Source of the DNA: Eubacterium sp.
Lineage (GTDB): Bacteria; Bacillota; Clostridia; Lachnospirales; Lachnospiraceae
Direction of reading: 5' to 3'
NCBI GenBank assembly: GCA_024696635.1
Contig: JAILGP010000075.1
Coordinates: 1-32,359 of the forward strand
Length of the DNA: 32,359 bases
The notes under the pieces were generated by a model. That model did not search any database and was not told the origin of the DNA. It saw only the letters and a program-made list of their open reading frames with translations. This document shows, piece by piece, positions 15,982 to 24,082 of this stretch (its first letter is position 1; every line of letters begins with the position of its first letter). Both the position numbers and the translations under genes were made by a program.

Positions 15982-16160
15982 ACTCTATATACAGTTCATC
16001 TTACTGCTTCACGTATTTTGCCTTATATACAATCCATCCTACTTCTTCACACAATCAGCTTTGTTTATACAATCTTTTCTTCTTCTTCATATAATCAGCT
16101 TTGTTTATACAAGCTTTCCTTCTTCTTCATATAATAATTTTTATTCATACTATTCACTGA
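15982..16160. repeat. Imperfect ~40-bp tandem repeats in a convergent intergenic region
   Basis: Two good copies of a unit starting CTTCTTCAYAYAATCAGCTT begin at 16042 and 16082, with a diverged copy at 16122 and older-looking copies before 16042 (for example from 16004). They fill the gap between the convergent MATE and phosphoesterase genes. Copies are adjacent with no unique spacers, so this is not a CRISPR array. Confidence 0.7.
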
Positions 16161-16191
16161 TTACTATATTTATAAATGTTATGTATCATCC

Positions 16192-17394
16192 CTACTGGGC
16201 CACATATATAGTAATTTCAAATTCCGTACTAACTGTTGTATCCGGCGGAATACTCTGTCTCACAACTCTGCCTGATTCCATGTCAGCTGATTCCTCATAT
16301 TTAACTACAATATTGAGAAATCCCATATCTTTAAGCTTTGTAACCGCTCCCTCTTCAGTAGCTCCAACTACATCCGGCATATAAAGATGCATGATCTTTT
16401 GTTCTTCTCTCTTCAATACAATTGTTACAATTTCAGGATAATTATTAATTCTGGCCGGAAAAAGGCTATTTCCAAGTCCTCTACTGATAATCATAGTAGA
16501 ATTTCCGTATGTTTTTTCACCCTCATCCAGCTCTGGGAAAAACTGAAAATCAGCAGATACAAGACCGCCTTTCCCTGGAATTCTAATCTGTCCCCCATGA
16601 TTATGACCTGAAAGAACTAAATCTGCGCCGCCCTCTACATAGCTATTTATATATTTAGGCTCATGGGCCAGAACCACCATAAGTTCATCCGGGGCCGTAT
16701 CTCCAAGATTACTGGTTCCCTGGGACATTTCAGAAACCCCTGAAAGCTTTACACCTCCCAGATCAATAGTCTTATCATCAATATATAAAACTCCGTAGGA
16801 CTCTATAGTCTTAATAAAATCCTCAAACCTTTCAGGATTCTTCTCTATAAGCCATTCCTCATGATTTCCAGTAATATAGTAAACAGGGGCAAGCTTCACT
16901 GCACCCTCAAAAAACTCCTCTGTTATCCCATAATTCGTATGCATGGAATCAACTGCATCACCTGTTACGACAATAATATCAGGATTTTCTTTCTTTATTT
17001 TATTAAGAAGAATTGTCTGTCCCGGCCCAAAAATCTGGTTATGGAGGTCTGATACCTGTACTATCCTGTATCCATCCATTTCTGCTGGAACCAGGATACT
17101 TCTATACTCATACTGTGTACTGACCAGATGATAATTACCATATAGAATAAATACGATACATAGCAAATTCAAAACCAAAAGTATTGGAACACTTATATAG
17201 AACTTAGGCTTTCTTATCTTATGACGAAAGACCAGCATTCCAAGTCCGGCTCCATATACACCACCCAGGACAGCCACAAGAATCAGTCTGGATTCTGGTA
17301 TCCTGTACTCATCTTTCTCGGCCCTTTTCTTGTCTATGCCATATATGATAAATGCAATAATATTTATAATTATCAAATAATATACCAGTATCAT
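16192..17394 (-). CDS. DUF1294-metallophosphoesterase-PASTA fusion protein
   Basis: 400 residues in three parts. Residues 1-85 match DUF1294 (YGIDKKRAEKDEYRIPE, GGVYGAGLGMLVFRHK), a small two- or three-helix membrane domain. After another helix comes a YkuE-like calcineurin-type phosphoesterase (about 105-325) with all metal motifs: DLH, GDAVD, GNHE and SGHNHGGQ. Residues 338-400 are a PASTA domain (MPDVVGATEEGAV, KLKDMGF, VVRQSIPPDT). YkuE relatives act on lipid or phosphodiester substrates at the outer membrane face. PASTA domains bind peptidoglycan or muropeptides, so this enzyme is probably extracellular and directed to the wall. Start supported by AGGA nine nt upstream. It is a single-gene unit. 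Confidence 0.88.
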   Translation of the reverse strand: MILVYYLIIINIIAFIIYGIDKKRAEKDEYRIPESRLILVAVLGGVYGAGLGMLVFRHKIRKPKFYISVPILLVLNLLCIVFILYGNYHLVSTQYEYRSILVPAEMDGYRIVQVSDLHNQIFGPGQTILLNKIKKENPDIIVVTGDAVDSMHTNYGITEEFFEGAVKLAPVYYITGNHEEWLIEKNPERFEDFIKTIESYGVLYIDDKTIDLGGVKLSGVSEMSQGTSNLGDTAPDELMVVLAHEPKYINSYVEGGADLVLSGHNHGGQIRIPGKGGLVSADFQFFPELDEGEKTYGNSTMIISRGLGNSLFPARINNYPEIVTIVLKREEQKIMHLYMPDVVGATEEGAVTKLKDMGFLNIVVKYEESADMESGRVVRQSIPPDTTVSTEFEITIYVAQ

Positions 17395-17779
17395 CTCTTT
17401 ATTCCTAATTTAAAAAGTATTTGAGCCATTTATTTATTCTTAACAGCTTTCTTATTGATATTTTCCTTTATATCTGCATTCTTAACAACCTGCTTATCTT
17501 TAGCACTCAGCTTATCGATACTTTGTTTCTTCAGCACGGCTAAATCCTTAAGAATATACCTTCCTAATTACAGATTCATTTTCTTACTTATCATAATACA
17601 GCCATAAGGCCGCTATACCGATGATAAAACTACCCTACTCCCTTAATAATAACAAATGCGCAACATTTTTTTATTTCCCTATACAATAAATTATTTTATC
17701 ATACAAAGGAAAAAATTACAGAAAGTTTAAAAAAATTAATGATGCCATTTATATTCTTTGCAATGAAAATGAGAATGAT
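17395..17779. other. Intergenic region with a decayed or very small reading frame
   Basis: About 385 nt between the phosphoesterase start and the terminator of the XRE gene. It contains a Lys-rich minus-strand frame (17430-17537, listed separately). The rest shows no gene-like frame or structured RNA that I can recognise. The phosphoesterase promoter must lie here. Confidence 0.5.
17430..17537 (-). pseudogene. Possible remnant of a Lys-rich coding sequence
   Basis: 35 codons from a GTG at 17537, with codon-like composition: LSAKDKQVVKNADIKENINK in the middle, ending KNK before TAA. The frame is blocked by a stop just upstream. The AGGAAGG there is too far from the GTG to be its ribosome binding site. 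It looks like the tail of a lost gene, but a small protein or chance frame is possible. Family not recognised. Confidence 0.25.
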
Positions 17780-17820
17780 AAAATGAGCTATCTCATATGT
17801 AATACGAGATAGCTCATTTT
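17780..17820. terminator. Bidirectional terminator downstream of the XRE gene
   Basis: AAAATGAGCTATCTC (17780-17794) pairs perfectly with GAGATAGCTCATTTT (17806-17820) around an 11-nt loop. On the minus strand it follows the stop of the XRE gene by about 20 nt and runs into TTTTATC. Confidence 0.85.
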
Positions 17821-17841
17821 TATTTAATATCCCCTATATAA

Positions 17842-19047
17842 TTAATCATCATGAAAATTATAAGTAGCTCCATTATCAAATGTATGATAATAAATTGTAA
17901 AGCTATCTAACCCATCAGATTTATATTCCTTCTTATCTGATTTTATATAATCCTTAAATTTAGAAAGATTTAGAAATTTAGGGTAACTAAGCAATACATA
18001 GATTATCGTATCATTTTCAGCATCCATGAGAGCATATTCATACACACTGCTATAGCCATCACTTGCTATATATGAAGGATAATTATACATTGATTCATCA
18101 TATTTTATATAGGTTTTCACCGTATCTGTTATAACATCGTCATATGTATAATTATTTATGGTACATTCAATCTCAGATAATCTTTTTTCCTCCAGCAGAT
18201 AGTCTTCATGACTATAATGAGCCTTCAAAATTATATATGCATCCGAATCCAGCACTCCATATTTTAAATGAAAATTATATTCCCCATCCAATATCTTATC
18301 AGTATCATCTGGAAATGTTAAAAGGTCCGAGTTTAGATCATTCTCATATTGTTCAACAATTTCCTGCTTATTATAATTATCCAGTCCAGATACATTTTTA
18401 TGTTCCAGCCCAAATAATTCCAGTATTATCACTCCTGCAAATACACATACCACAACAATGTATCTTAAGGCTACTACTATCAGCCCTATAAGAGTAATCT
18501 TAACAGCTATAGCAAAGCCTTTCTTTTTAATTATTTTTTCCAGAAGGCCATTAACATGTAAGGTTACAACGACTAATGCAATCAGGGCGATAAATGACAC
18601 TATAATAGCGGTAAATCTAACAAAATTCGACTCATATACAGTACACTGAAGCACTATTCCTATAGTTAATAGAACACTTCCTATAATACCGATAAGCCTT
18701 ACAAACTTTAAGAGCCTACTTTTTTCACTTGAGGCATAATCCGCCATTTTTTCAGCTACTTCAACTACATCCTCATTCATCATCTCACTTTGTCCAGCCC
18801 CACTATCAATATCTGCAGTAGAATCGTGGGAATTGCTCAGTCTTTCACCATCTATTATCTCTCTCACATCAACATCATAAAAATTAGCAATATCTACTAA
18901 TAGAGATATATCTGGCATAGTATTTCCAGTTTCCCACCTGGATACTGATCTTCCTGAAACTCCAAGTTTATCTGCAAGTTCTTGCTGAGTTATTCCCTTT
19001 TCTTTACGCAGTTCTTTCAAAAACTTTCCAGTTTTAGCCTGGTCCAT
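17842..19047 (-). CDS. XRE-family helix-turn-helix regulator with membrane and extracytoplasmic domains
   Basis: 401 residues. Residues 5-62 are a Cro/CI-type HTH (ITQQELADKLGVSGRSVSRW, then ISLLVDIANFYDV). A short linker is followed by three or four membrane helices (about 112-215) and a C-terminal domain of about 180 residues that should be outside, rich in Tyr/Asp and of unrecognised family. The arrangement suggests a one-component membrane regulator that senses an external or membrane signal. The start has an excellent AAGGAGG site. Its target could be its own promoter: palindromes lie about 165-205 nt upstream (19214-19251). The HTH call is firm; the signal and regulon are unknown. Confidence 0.88.
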   Translation of the reverse strand: MDQAKTGKFLKELRKEKGITQQELADKLGVSGRSVSRWETGNTMPDISLLVDIANFYDVDVREIIDGERLSNSHDSTADIDSGAGQSEMMNEDVVEVAEKMADYASSEKSRLLKFVRLIGIIGSVLLTIGIVLQCTVYESNFVRFTAIIVSFIALIALVVVTLHVNGLLEKIIKKKGFAIAVKITLIGLIVVALRYIVVVCVFAGVIILELFGLEHKNVSGLDNYNKQEIVEQYENDLNSDLLTFPDDTDKILDGEYNFHLKYGVLDSDAYIILKAHYSHEDYLLEEKRLSEIECTINNYTYDDVITDTVKTYIKYDESMYNYPSYIASDGYSSVYEYALMDAENDTIIYVLLSYPKFLNLSKFKDYIKSDKKEYKSDGLDSFTIYYHTFDNGATYNFHDD

Positions 19048-19213
19048 CCTGGGCTTCCTCCTTAATTAATTAGTACATCCACCTAGTCGAATATTTTCTA
19101 TCGAATGTATCTTCTTTTAAAAATATCCCCTTAAGCAAACATCCACCTGCAGTATAGAATGAGCTTACCTCAGATGTATACGACACAAAGTGAGAAAATG
19201 CCGTATTTTAGCC

Positions 19214-19251
19214 TATTAGACACATCTGTCTAATAAATATCATATATGATA
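19214..19251. promoter_or_regulatory. Adjacent inverted repeats, candidate operator
   Basis: TATTAGACA-CATC-TGTCTAATA (19214-19235) is a perfect inverted repeat with 9-bp arms. A second perfect 14-bp palindrome, TATCATATATGATA, follows at 19238-19251. They lie upstream of the XRE gene and downstream of the AlkZ-related gene. No T-run makes them a terminator, so protein binding is more likely. Confidence 0.45.
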
Positions 19252-19319
19252 CGACCGGTTTTATCCCTCATCGCACTTAATTTATATTTCTTTTCAAGCT
19301 GTCAGAAATCTTAATGTCA

Positions 19320-20009
19320 TCATTTAAGCATTTTTTCTATCCATTCATCCTCCACGCCAGGAAGAATTTTTTTGAAATGCTTAAACAGTCTTGCATAGGA
19401 TTCCTCGGGTGTCCGCTTATAAACATTATTAACAAACATCTTTCCGAAAAACTTTTCGGGTGTTGAATATTCCGCTATCCCCCATCCATACTCGTTTCCC
19501 ATCTTGTCTGTTTCATATTTGAAATCCGAAATAATCACATAACACTGTTTCTCAAGTCTGTTTATGCAACTGTCAAACCCTTTACGTCCGCCCTTACGAT
19601 AGTCTCCAAGCTTCTTGAGTGGTTTGGAAAAAATGGGTGCATTGACATCAATCAGTTCATATAAATCCTTATCCTGAAACTGAGCTAGCCCATCCTCAAA
19701 TCTTGCATCAAAATCATATCCATCTCTTCGAAAGTTTGCAAAGTCCGTAAACCACTTGGCACTTACATACATTGCCTTTCCTCTCAGAAACTTTCCATAA
19801 GCACATTTCGCTCTTTGTATGACCGGTCCCTTCCATTCCCAGGCATCCCAGAATCCGTTACTATCATCATACCAGTGTCCCGGTGCGATATGTTCTTCAA
19901 TGGAAAAGCCTTCTATCTCATTTTCAAAGAAAGGAACAAATCCCACCTCGTCAATAAGACTCATCAGATCTTCCATAGAATCAATTTGAAAATTATCAAA
20001 AAATGTCAT
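19320..20009 (-). CDS. AlkZ-related protein (DNA glycosylase-like family, function unproven)
   Basis: 229 residues, soluble, no signal peptide or membrane helix. It has the signature blocks of a Firmicute family usually labelled AlkZ-related: APGHWYDD, WDAWEWKGPVI, AYGKFLRGKAMYVS, FANFRRDGYDFDARFEDGL, and YGWGIAEYSTPEKFFG. AlkZ/YcaQ enzymes unhook DNA crosslinks, but this family is shorter and its activity is not established; I assign it from memory of the conserved blocks. The start follows a weak GGAAA site. Upstream on the same strand is a short structured RNA with a strong promoter and terminator (20072-20178), which may control this gene or be independent. Confidence 0.6.
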   Translation of the reverse strand: MTFFDNFQIDSMEDLMSLIDEVGFVPFFENEIEGFSIEEHIAPGHWYDDSNGFWDAWEWKGPVIQRAKCAYGKFLRGKAMYVSAKWFTDFANFRRDGYDFDARFEDGLAQFQDKDLYELIDVNAPIFSKPLKKLGDYRKGGRKGFDSCINRLEKQCYVIISDFKYETDKMGNEYGWGIAEYSTPEKFFGKMFVNNVYKRTPEESYARLFKHFKKILPGVEDEWIEKMLK

Positions 20010-20071
20010 AACTTTATTTCCATACTTATTTTCAGCTTCTGCCGTTTTCCCACGGTAAAACTTTATTTAGA

Positions 20072-20178
20072 GCATAAGAAAAGCCGTCCTAACCCTAGCA
20101 AGTAAACGACGGCTAATCTTATTACTAAACAAGCTTGCCGGATTGGGTGATGTGCACTCACCCTCCAACTACCTCGTT
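20072..20178 (-). ncRNA. Candidate structured small RNA or riboswitch-like leader
   Basis: About 105 nt expected from the consensus promoter at 20185-20214 to a terminator. The RNA contains a hairpin with arms GGGTGA and TCACCC (20145-20163), a GGCAAGCTTG stretch, and a terminal stem AGCCGTC/GACGGCT followed by TTTTCTT. It has no reading frame with a plausible start. The AlkZ-related gene starts about 60 nt beyond the terminator, so it could be a leader acting by transcription attenuation or a free-standing RNA. It does not match the riboswitch classes I can recall (T-box, SAM, purine, glycine, THF, c-di-GMP). Confidence 0.55.
20076..20114 (-). terminator. Terminator of the candidate small RNA
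   Basis: On the minus strand AGCCGTC (20114-20108) pairs with GACGGCT (20088-20082) around a 19-nt loop, followed by TTTCTT. The reverse direction has no proper T-run, which fixes the RNA to the minus strand. Confidence 0.65.
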
Positions 20179-20184
20179 AAGTAA

Positions 20185-20214
20185 ATTATATATTTCGCAG
20201 CAAAAAAATGTCAA
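20185..20214 (-). promoter_or_regulatory. Perfect consensus housekeeping promoter for the small RNA
   Basis: On the minus strand TTGACA (20214-20209), an 18-nt spacer, then TATAAT (20190-20185). Both hexamers match the sigma-A consensus exactly, the strongest promoter visible in the window. Transcription should start near 20178. Confidence 0.8.
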
Positions 20215-20285
20215 TGGCATTATTCTGTCATCAGCTCCGTTACAGAAACCTATTTAACCTTACCTGCTGAAATTTTTCGATAATT

Positions 20286-21812
20286 TTACAGAAGTGAGTC
20301 GTCCACCTCAATTTCAAATGGCAATCTGTTCAGGATATCCTTATCCATATCAATTCCTGGATAAACCTCAATCAGCTTAAGTCCCTTGTCACCAAGTTCG
20401 AAAACACATCTCTCTGTTACATAGATTACGCGCTGTCCGTTTTTCTTTGCTCTCTTTGCAGAGAAGCTGATACTCTTAATTTCATTTACAAATTTATCTA
20501 TGGAACCTTCGTTCTTGATAATAATATTTCCATCATCCTCTTCAACGCTAAGGCCCTTAGTATTAAATGTCATACAGAACACAACGGTCTTTGTTTTTGC
20601 AGTGATATTTGCAAATCCACCAACACCGGCAAATGCACCAGGTCCCTTGTGAGCATTTACATTTCCATACTTATCTACTTCGATTCCACCCATGAAACAT
20701 ATATCAAGTCCACCATTGTTGTAAAGGTCGAACTGATTTGCCATATCGTAGATTGAATCTGCTCCGATAACCGCTCCAAATACCTTTCCTGATGCAGGAA
20801 ATCCACCGACTCCACCAGACTCAACTGTAAGAGTAATCTGTTTCAGAAGTCCGTTTTCTCGTGCAAACTTAGTAACTGACTCTGGAATACCGACACCGAT
20901 ATTTACAATATCATCTGGCCTTAATTCCTGAGCAGCTCTCTTTCCAATGATGTTGGCACTGGAATTCACAACACTCTTTGTCATGGTACGCTTCTCTAGC
21001 ATTTCAGCCCAGTCATTCCACTGAGAATATGGAATCTCAAAGCTACCTGTCAATGACTCATAAGCCGCATGTCTTGGTTCTGGCTTAATAGGCACGATAG
21101 CATCCACCAGACAACCAGGAATGATTGTGCTGTGTGGTCTGGAAGGTCTTACCACAAGGCGGTCAACCTGAACGATAACCTTTCCACCATTTGCCTTAAC
21201 AGCCTGACAGATTGAAAGTGCATCACCAGCTGTAAACATATCTTCAAATGAAATATTACCCTTCTTATCTGCACAGGTTCCCTTGATTATAGCTACATTT
21301 ATCTTTGGTAACTTGTAGTAAAGAAACTCCTCTCCGTCCAGCTCAACATATTTTACCAAAGATTCATCCTTGGAAATGTTATTGATCCCTGGACCTTCAA
21401 GTCTTGGATCCACGAATATATCAAGACCTACCTTTGAAAGTGCACCTGGAAGTCCACCCGCCTGTGCTCTTAATGCATGTGATATACAACCAAGAGGAAG
21501 ATTGTATGCTTCAAATCTATCTTCCAATACCAGCTTCTTTGTGCTATACATAGCACCAAAATGTCCACAGATGATTTTATCCACTGCTCCATCACGGATA
21601 TATCCTTCAGCAGCTCTGTTCTCATCCCATACACCAAATCCTGCACTGGAAACACAGGTAAGATGTTTTGGTGAACCAGTATTCTTATACCTCTCATATA
21701 ATGCTTCATGAAGTTCAACTGGATTATCAATACCCAGAAATGAATTATATGCTATAACATCTCCATCCTTGATTAAGGTCATTGCCTCATCAGCTTTAAG
21801 TATCTTAAACAT
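20286..21812 (-). CDS. Acyl-CoA:acetate / 3-ketoacid CoA-transferase (YdiF-type, fused subunits)
   Basis: 508 residues from the ATG at 21812 (AGAGG seven nt upstream); a TTG at 21818 is less likely. The alpha-type half (about 1-275) has GDVIAYNSFLG and a GHFGAMYSTKK segment. The beta-type half (about 290-508) carries the catalytic Glu331 in LTVESGGVGGFPASG, close to the position known in E. coli YdiF. The enzyme moves CoA between acyl groups through a glutamyl-CoA intermediate, typically in short-chain fatty acid metabolism such as propionate or butyrate formation or acetate activation. The natural acyl partner is not determined by sequence. It stands alone, with its own upstream promoter and the small-RNA promoter downstream. 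Confidence 0.92.
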   Translation of the reverse strand: MFKILKADEAMTLIKDGDVIAYNSFLGIDNPVELHEALYERYKNTGSPKHLTCVSSAGFGVWDENRAAEGYIRDGAVDKIICGHFGAMYSTKKLVLEDRFEAYNLPLGCISHALRAQAGGLPGALSKVGLDIFVDPRLEGPGINNISKDESLVKYVELDGEEFLYYKLPKINVAIIKGTCADKKGNISFEDMFTAGDALSICQAVKANGGKVIVQVDRLVVRPSRPHSTIIPGCLVDAIVPIKPEPRHAAYESLTGSFEIPYSQWNDWAEMLEKRTMTKSVVNSSANIIGKRAAQELRPDDIVNIGVGIPESVTKFARENGLLKQITLTVESGGVGGFPASGKVFGAVIGADSIYDMANQFDLYNNGGLDICFMGGIEVDKYGNVNAHKGPGAFAGVGGFANITAKTKTVVFCMTFNTKGLSVEEDDGNIIIKNEGSIDKFVNEIKSISFSAKRAKKNGQRVIYVTERCVFELGDKGLKLIEVYPGIDMDKDILNRLPFEIEVDDSLL

Positions 21813-21857
21813 AAACAACCTCTTTTCAAATTCAATAAGTCCCCATAATGTATTGAC

Positions 21858-21886
21858 ATTATTTCACATTTATCATATAGTGACAA
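21858..21886 (-). promoter_or_regulatory. Candidate promoter of the CoA-transferase gene
   Basis: On the minus strand TTGTCA (21886-21881), a 17-nt spacer and AATAAT (21863-21858). The spacing is right and each hexamer has one mismatch. It lies about 45 nt upstream of the start codon. Confidence 0.5.
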
Positions 21887-21940
21887 GTCTTTAATCCTTA
21901 ATAAATATTCTATTGCAACTGATTAATCTTACTCAGAAAC

Positions 21941-22087
21941 TTACCATCCCTGCTCATCTAAAAATCTCTGAAGACCTTCTCGTCTTATCCTTTCATCATC
22001 AGTTCCAAACTCAGACATTTTATATTCACCTGTTATATTTCCGTCTTTTAAGTAGATCACACGATTTCCGCAAAAGGCAGTCGCACT
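21941..22087 (-). pseudogene. 3' remnant of an ABC transporter ATP-binding gene
   Basis: Directly after the kinase stop, in a shifted frame, 47-48 codons read as an ABC-ATPase C-terminus: CGNRVIYLKDGNITGEYK, then LQRFLDEQGW and TAA. It closely parallels the end of the intact ATPase at 26506-27336 (GNRVIYLSDGVI and KDFLQDMGW). Walker A, signature and Walker B regions are absent, and the kinase coding sequence abuts the fragment. A deletion therefore joined the kinase end to the tail of a second ATPase gene, presumably once part of a regulator-kinase-ATPase-permease operon. No start or ribosome binding site, so it is not expected to be translated. Confidence 0.8.
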
Positions 22088-23252
22088 ATACCTTTGCTAT
22101 AAAAAGTTCAACAACAAAACCACCATCATTATAGTAGTCAATATCACCATGCTGTTTTTCCATATACCATTTTACGAGATACATTCCCAGGCCATATCCG
22201 GGTTTTTCCTTACTTTCCTTACCTCTATAATACTTATTGGTGATAAGAGGAAGGTCCTCCTCTGAAACTCCGGGGCCCTTATCCTGAATCTTTAACTTAA
22301 TAAATCTTTGATTATCACCTCTATCTACATTTTCAAAGGTTACATATATATCGGTTCCTGCGTATTTGTAGGAATTAGAGATTACATTATCGATTACCTG
22401 CTCCATTCTAAGCCTATCAATAAAAACAAGGCATTCAGGGATATGATTTGTCAGGATAATATTACCGTAGTCTTTAAGCTTCAGGAATGTCTCTTCTATC
22501 ACAGTTGATACTGTTTCCTCCGGAGAAACCTTTATGCCCTCCAGGTCATCCAGATTCGCATGAAATACATCCTGGACCAGACTATTTATTGTTTCAGACT
22601 TGTTCATGATATAACCATTTTTCTCAATCAGGTCATTAACTCCACCAATCAGATTCTTTTTTTCATAGCTTATATCCTGTTCCTCAGTTTCTTCAAGTTC
22701 CTTTAAATATCTCTTTAGTCTAACATCAAGAACCTCACAGGTAGCCTTAATAGTAGCAACAGGAGTTTTAAGGTCATGGCTCATTTCACCCACCAGCTCT
22801 CTTTTAGCATTATCTGCTTCCATTTCCCTTATTTTAGAAGCCTTCAGTTCCTCGCGCATAAGATCAAAACTTTCTGTAAATGTACCAAACATATTATCTT
22901 TATGAATAGGAAGCTCGACGTCCAGATTTCCTCTTGCAATTTCTGCGGCGAAATCCTTCATTTCCATAACAGGCTTTATTTCCTTAATATATACCAGCCA
23001 GAGAAATATCAAACCAATTATAAAAATGACGCTCCAAAAAATGATCATATACACCAGAATCTGCCTATGTTCGCCCTCTATACCAGATAAAACACTGTCC
23101 CACATTTTCCTGTAAAGTCTTAATTCCTCATCGGTATAATTTTCCACCATAATATTACTTATGGTGATTTTCTTATACAGATATACCATTATAGCCAGAC
23201 ATCCAAGCATTAAAAAAACATATGCCAGGACTACTTTTTTATATATTTTCAT
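22086..23252 (-). CDS. Sensor histidine kinase, HAMP-type, partner of the OmpR-family regulator
   Basis: 388 residues: membrane helix (about 8-28), short extracytoplasmic loop (about 30-65), second helix (about 66-90), HAMP-like linker (about 92-145), HisKA domain with His159 in VGEMSHDLKTP, and HATPase domain with N-box VIDNVISNSYKYA, DKGPG and GYGLGMYLVK. The regulator ends four nt upstream, so the pair is co-translated. With the ABC exporter just upstream on the same strand, it probably controls export of or resistance to an antimicrobial peptide, as in BceRS or VraRS-like modules. The small outside loop fits kinases that sense through their ABC partner. The ribosome binding site (GGAG) is rather distant. 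Confidence 0.9.
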   Translation of the reverse strand: MKIYKKVVLAYVFLMLGCLAIMVYLYKKITISNIMVENYTDEELRLYRKMWDSVLSGIEGEHRQILVYMIIFWSVIFIIGLIFLWLVYIKEIKPVMEMKDFAAEIARGNLDVELPIHKDNMFGTFTESFDLMREELKASKIREMEADNAKRELVGEMSHDLKTPVATIKATCEVLDVRLKRYLKELEETEEQDISYEKKNLIGGVNDLIEKNGYIMNKSETINSLVQDVFHANLDDLEGIKVSPEETVSTVIEETFLKLKDYGNIILTNHIPECLVFIDRLRMEQVIDNVISNSYKYAGTDIYVTFENVDRGDNQRFIKLKIQDKGPGVSEEDLPLITNKYYRGKESKEKPGYGLGMYLVKWYMEKQHGDIDYYNDGGFVVELFIAKV

Positions 23253-23256
23253 AATA

Positions 23257-23994
23257 TTATTTCAGCTCCAAAATATATCCCGTACCCCATATCGTCTTGA
23301 TAAATTCAGGATTATTAGGATTATCTTCTATCTTTTCTCTAAGCTTTCTTATATGAACATTTAGAGTCCCATCAGAATAAAAGGTATCCCCCCACACTTC
23401 ATCAAAGAGTGTATCCTTATCAACTATTGTATTCTTTCTCTCATATAAACATTTCAGGAGCTCAAACTCCTTAGCTTTAAGGTTTATTCTTTTTCCTCTT
23501 AATATAAGAGACATGGTCTTAGGATCCAGGCTCATAATCTGATTCTCACCGGGATCTTGATCAATTGATTCATTCTGGCCTATCTTATCATTTCCCTGCT
23601 TTGTATTATTACTTTCAAGTTCCTTAATCTGCTGGACTCTCTTAAGATTGACCTTAACTTTAGCCAGAAGCACTGAAAGGCTATAAGGCTTCTTTATGTA
23701 ATCGTCACCACCCACGCTCAGGGCTATCAGCACATCATCATCACTCTGTCTGGCGCTGATAAAAAGGATAGGGATCTGATAATCCTCACGAATAGTTTTG
23801 CATACATCAAAGCCCAGACCATCGCCCAGATTGATGTCCAGGAGAATTATGTCGCAGGTATTTTCCTTCAGAAAAGCATAACAAGACGCAGCACTCTCCA
23901 CATACTGCGTCTTAACATCAAACATCTCAAAATATTCAGCTGTCATCTTGGCAAGCTCTGTCTCATCATCAACTATCAGGCAGTTATAATGCAT
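23257..23994 (-). CDS. OmpR/PhoB-family response regulator
   Basis: 245 residues from the ATG at 23994, preceded by AGGAGG at eight nt; an in-frame ATG at 24018 lacks this support. The receiver (1-120) has Asp9/Asp10, phospho-acceptor Asp53 (IILLDINLGDG), a Ser in ISARQSD and the Lys in IKKPYS. A polar linker follows, then a winged-helix DNA-binding domain (about 150-243) with LNVHIRKLREKIE and the terminal TIWGTGYIL. It is four nt from its kinase and 88 nt downstream of the ABC permease, so all four genes probably form one unit. Likely target: the promoter region of the ATPase gene (27337-27508), which holds repeated TCTTAA hexamers. Confidence 0.93.
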   Translation of the reverse strand: MHYNCLIVDDETELAKMTAEYFEMFDVKTQYVESAASCYAFLKENTCDIILLDINLGDGLGFDVCKTIREDYQIPILFISARQSDDDVLIALSVGGDDYIKKPYSLSVLLAKVKVNLKRVQQIKELESNNTKQGNDKIGQNESIDQDPGENQIMSLDPKTMSLILRGKRINLKAKEFELLKCLYERKNTIVDKDTLFDEVWGDTFYSDGTLNVHIRKLREKIEDNPNNPEFIKTIWGTGYILELK

Positions 23995-24082
23995 AGCAAC
24001 ATCCTCCTCATACCCCATAGACAGATTTTATCATATATCCAAAATGTGTCAAATAGCTCTGGGCAAATCGACACATTTCCCT

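Noticed and set aside
16042-16160. CRISPR-like array
   Set aside because: The 40-bp units are directly adjacent and diverged; there are no unique spacers and no cas genes.
16061-16384. 107-residue plus-strand frame
   Set aside because: It runs through tandem repeats and antisense to the PASTA domain, is low-complexity, and has no ribosome binding site.
20072-20178. T-box, SAM, purine, glycine, THF or c-di-GMP riboswitch
   Set aside because: None of the signature sequences of these classes that I can recall is present; left as an unassigned structured RNA.
21470-21730. 86-residue minus-strand frame inside the CoA-transferase
   Set aside because: It is a shifted frame within an intact, well-conserved gene and has no ribosome binding site.
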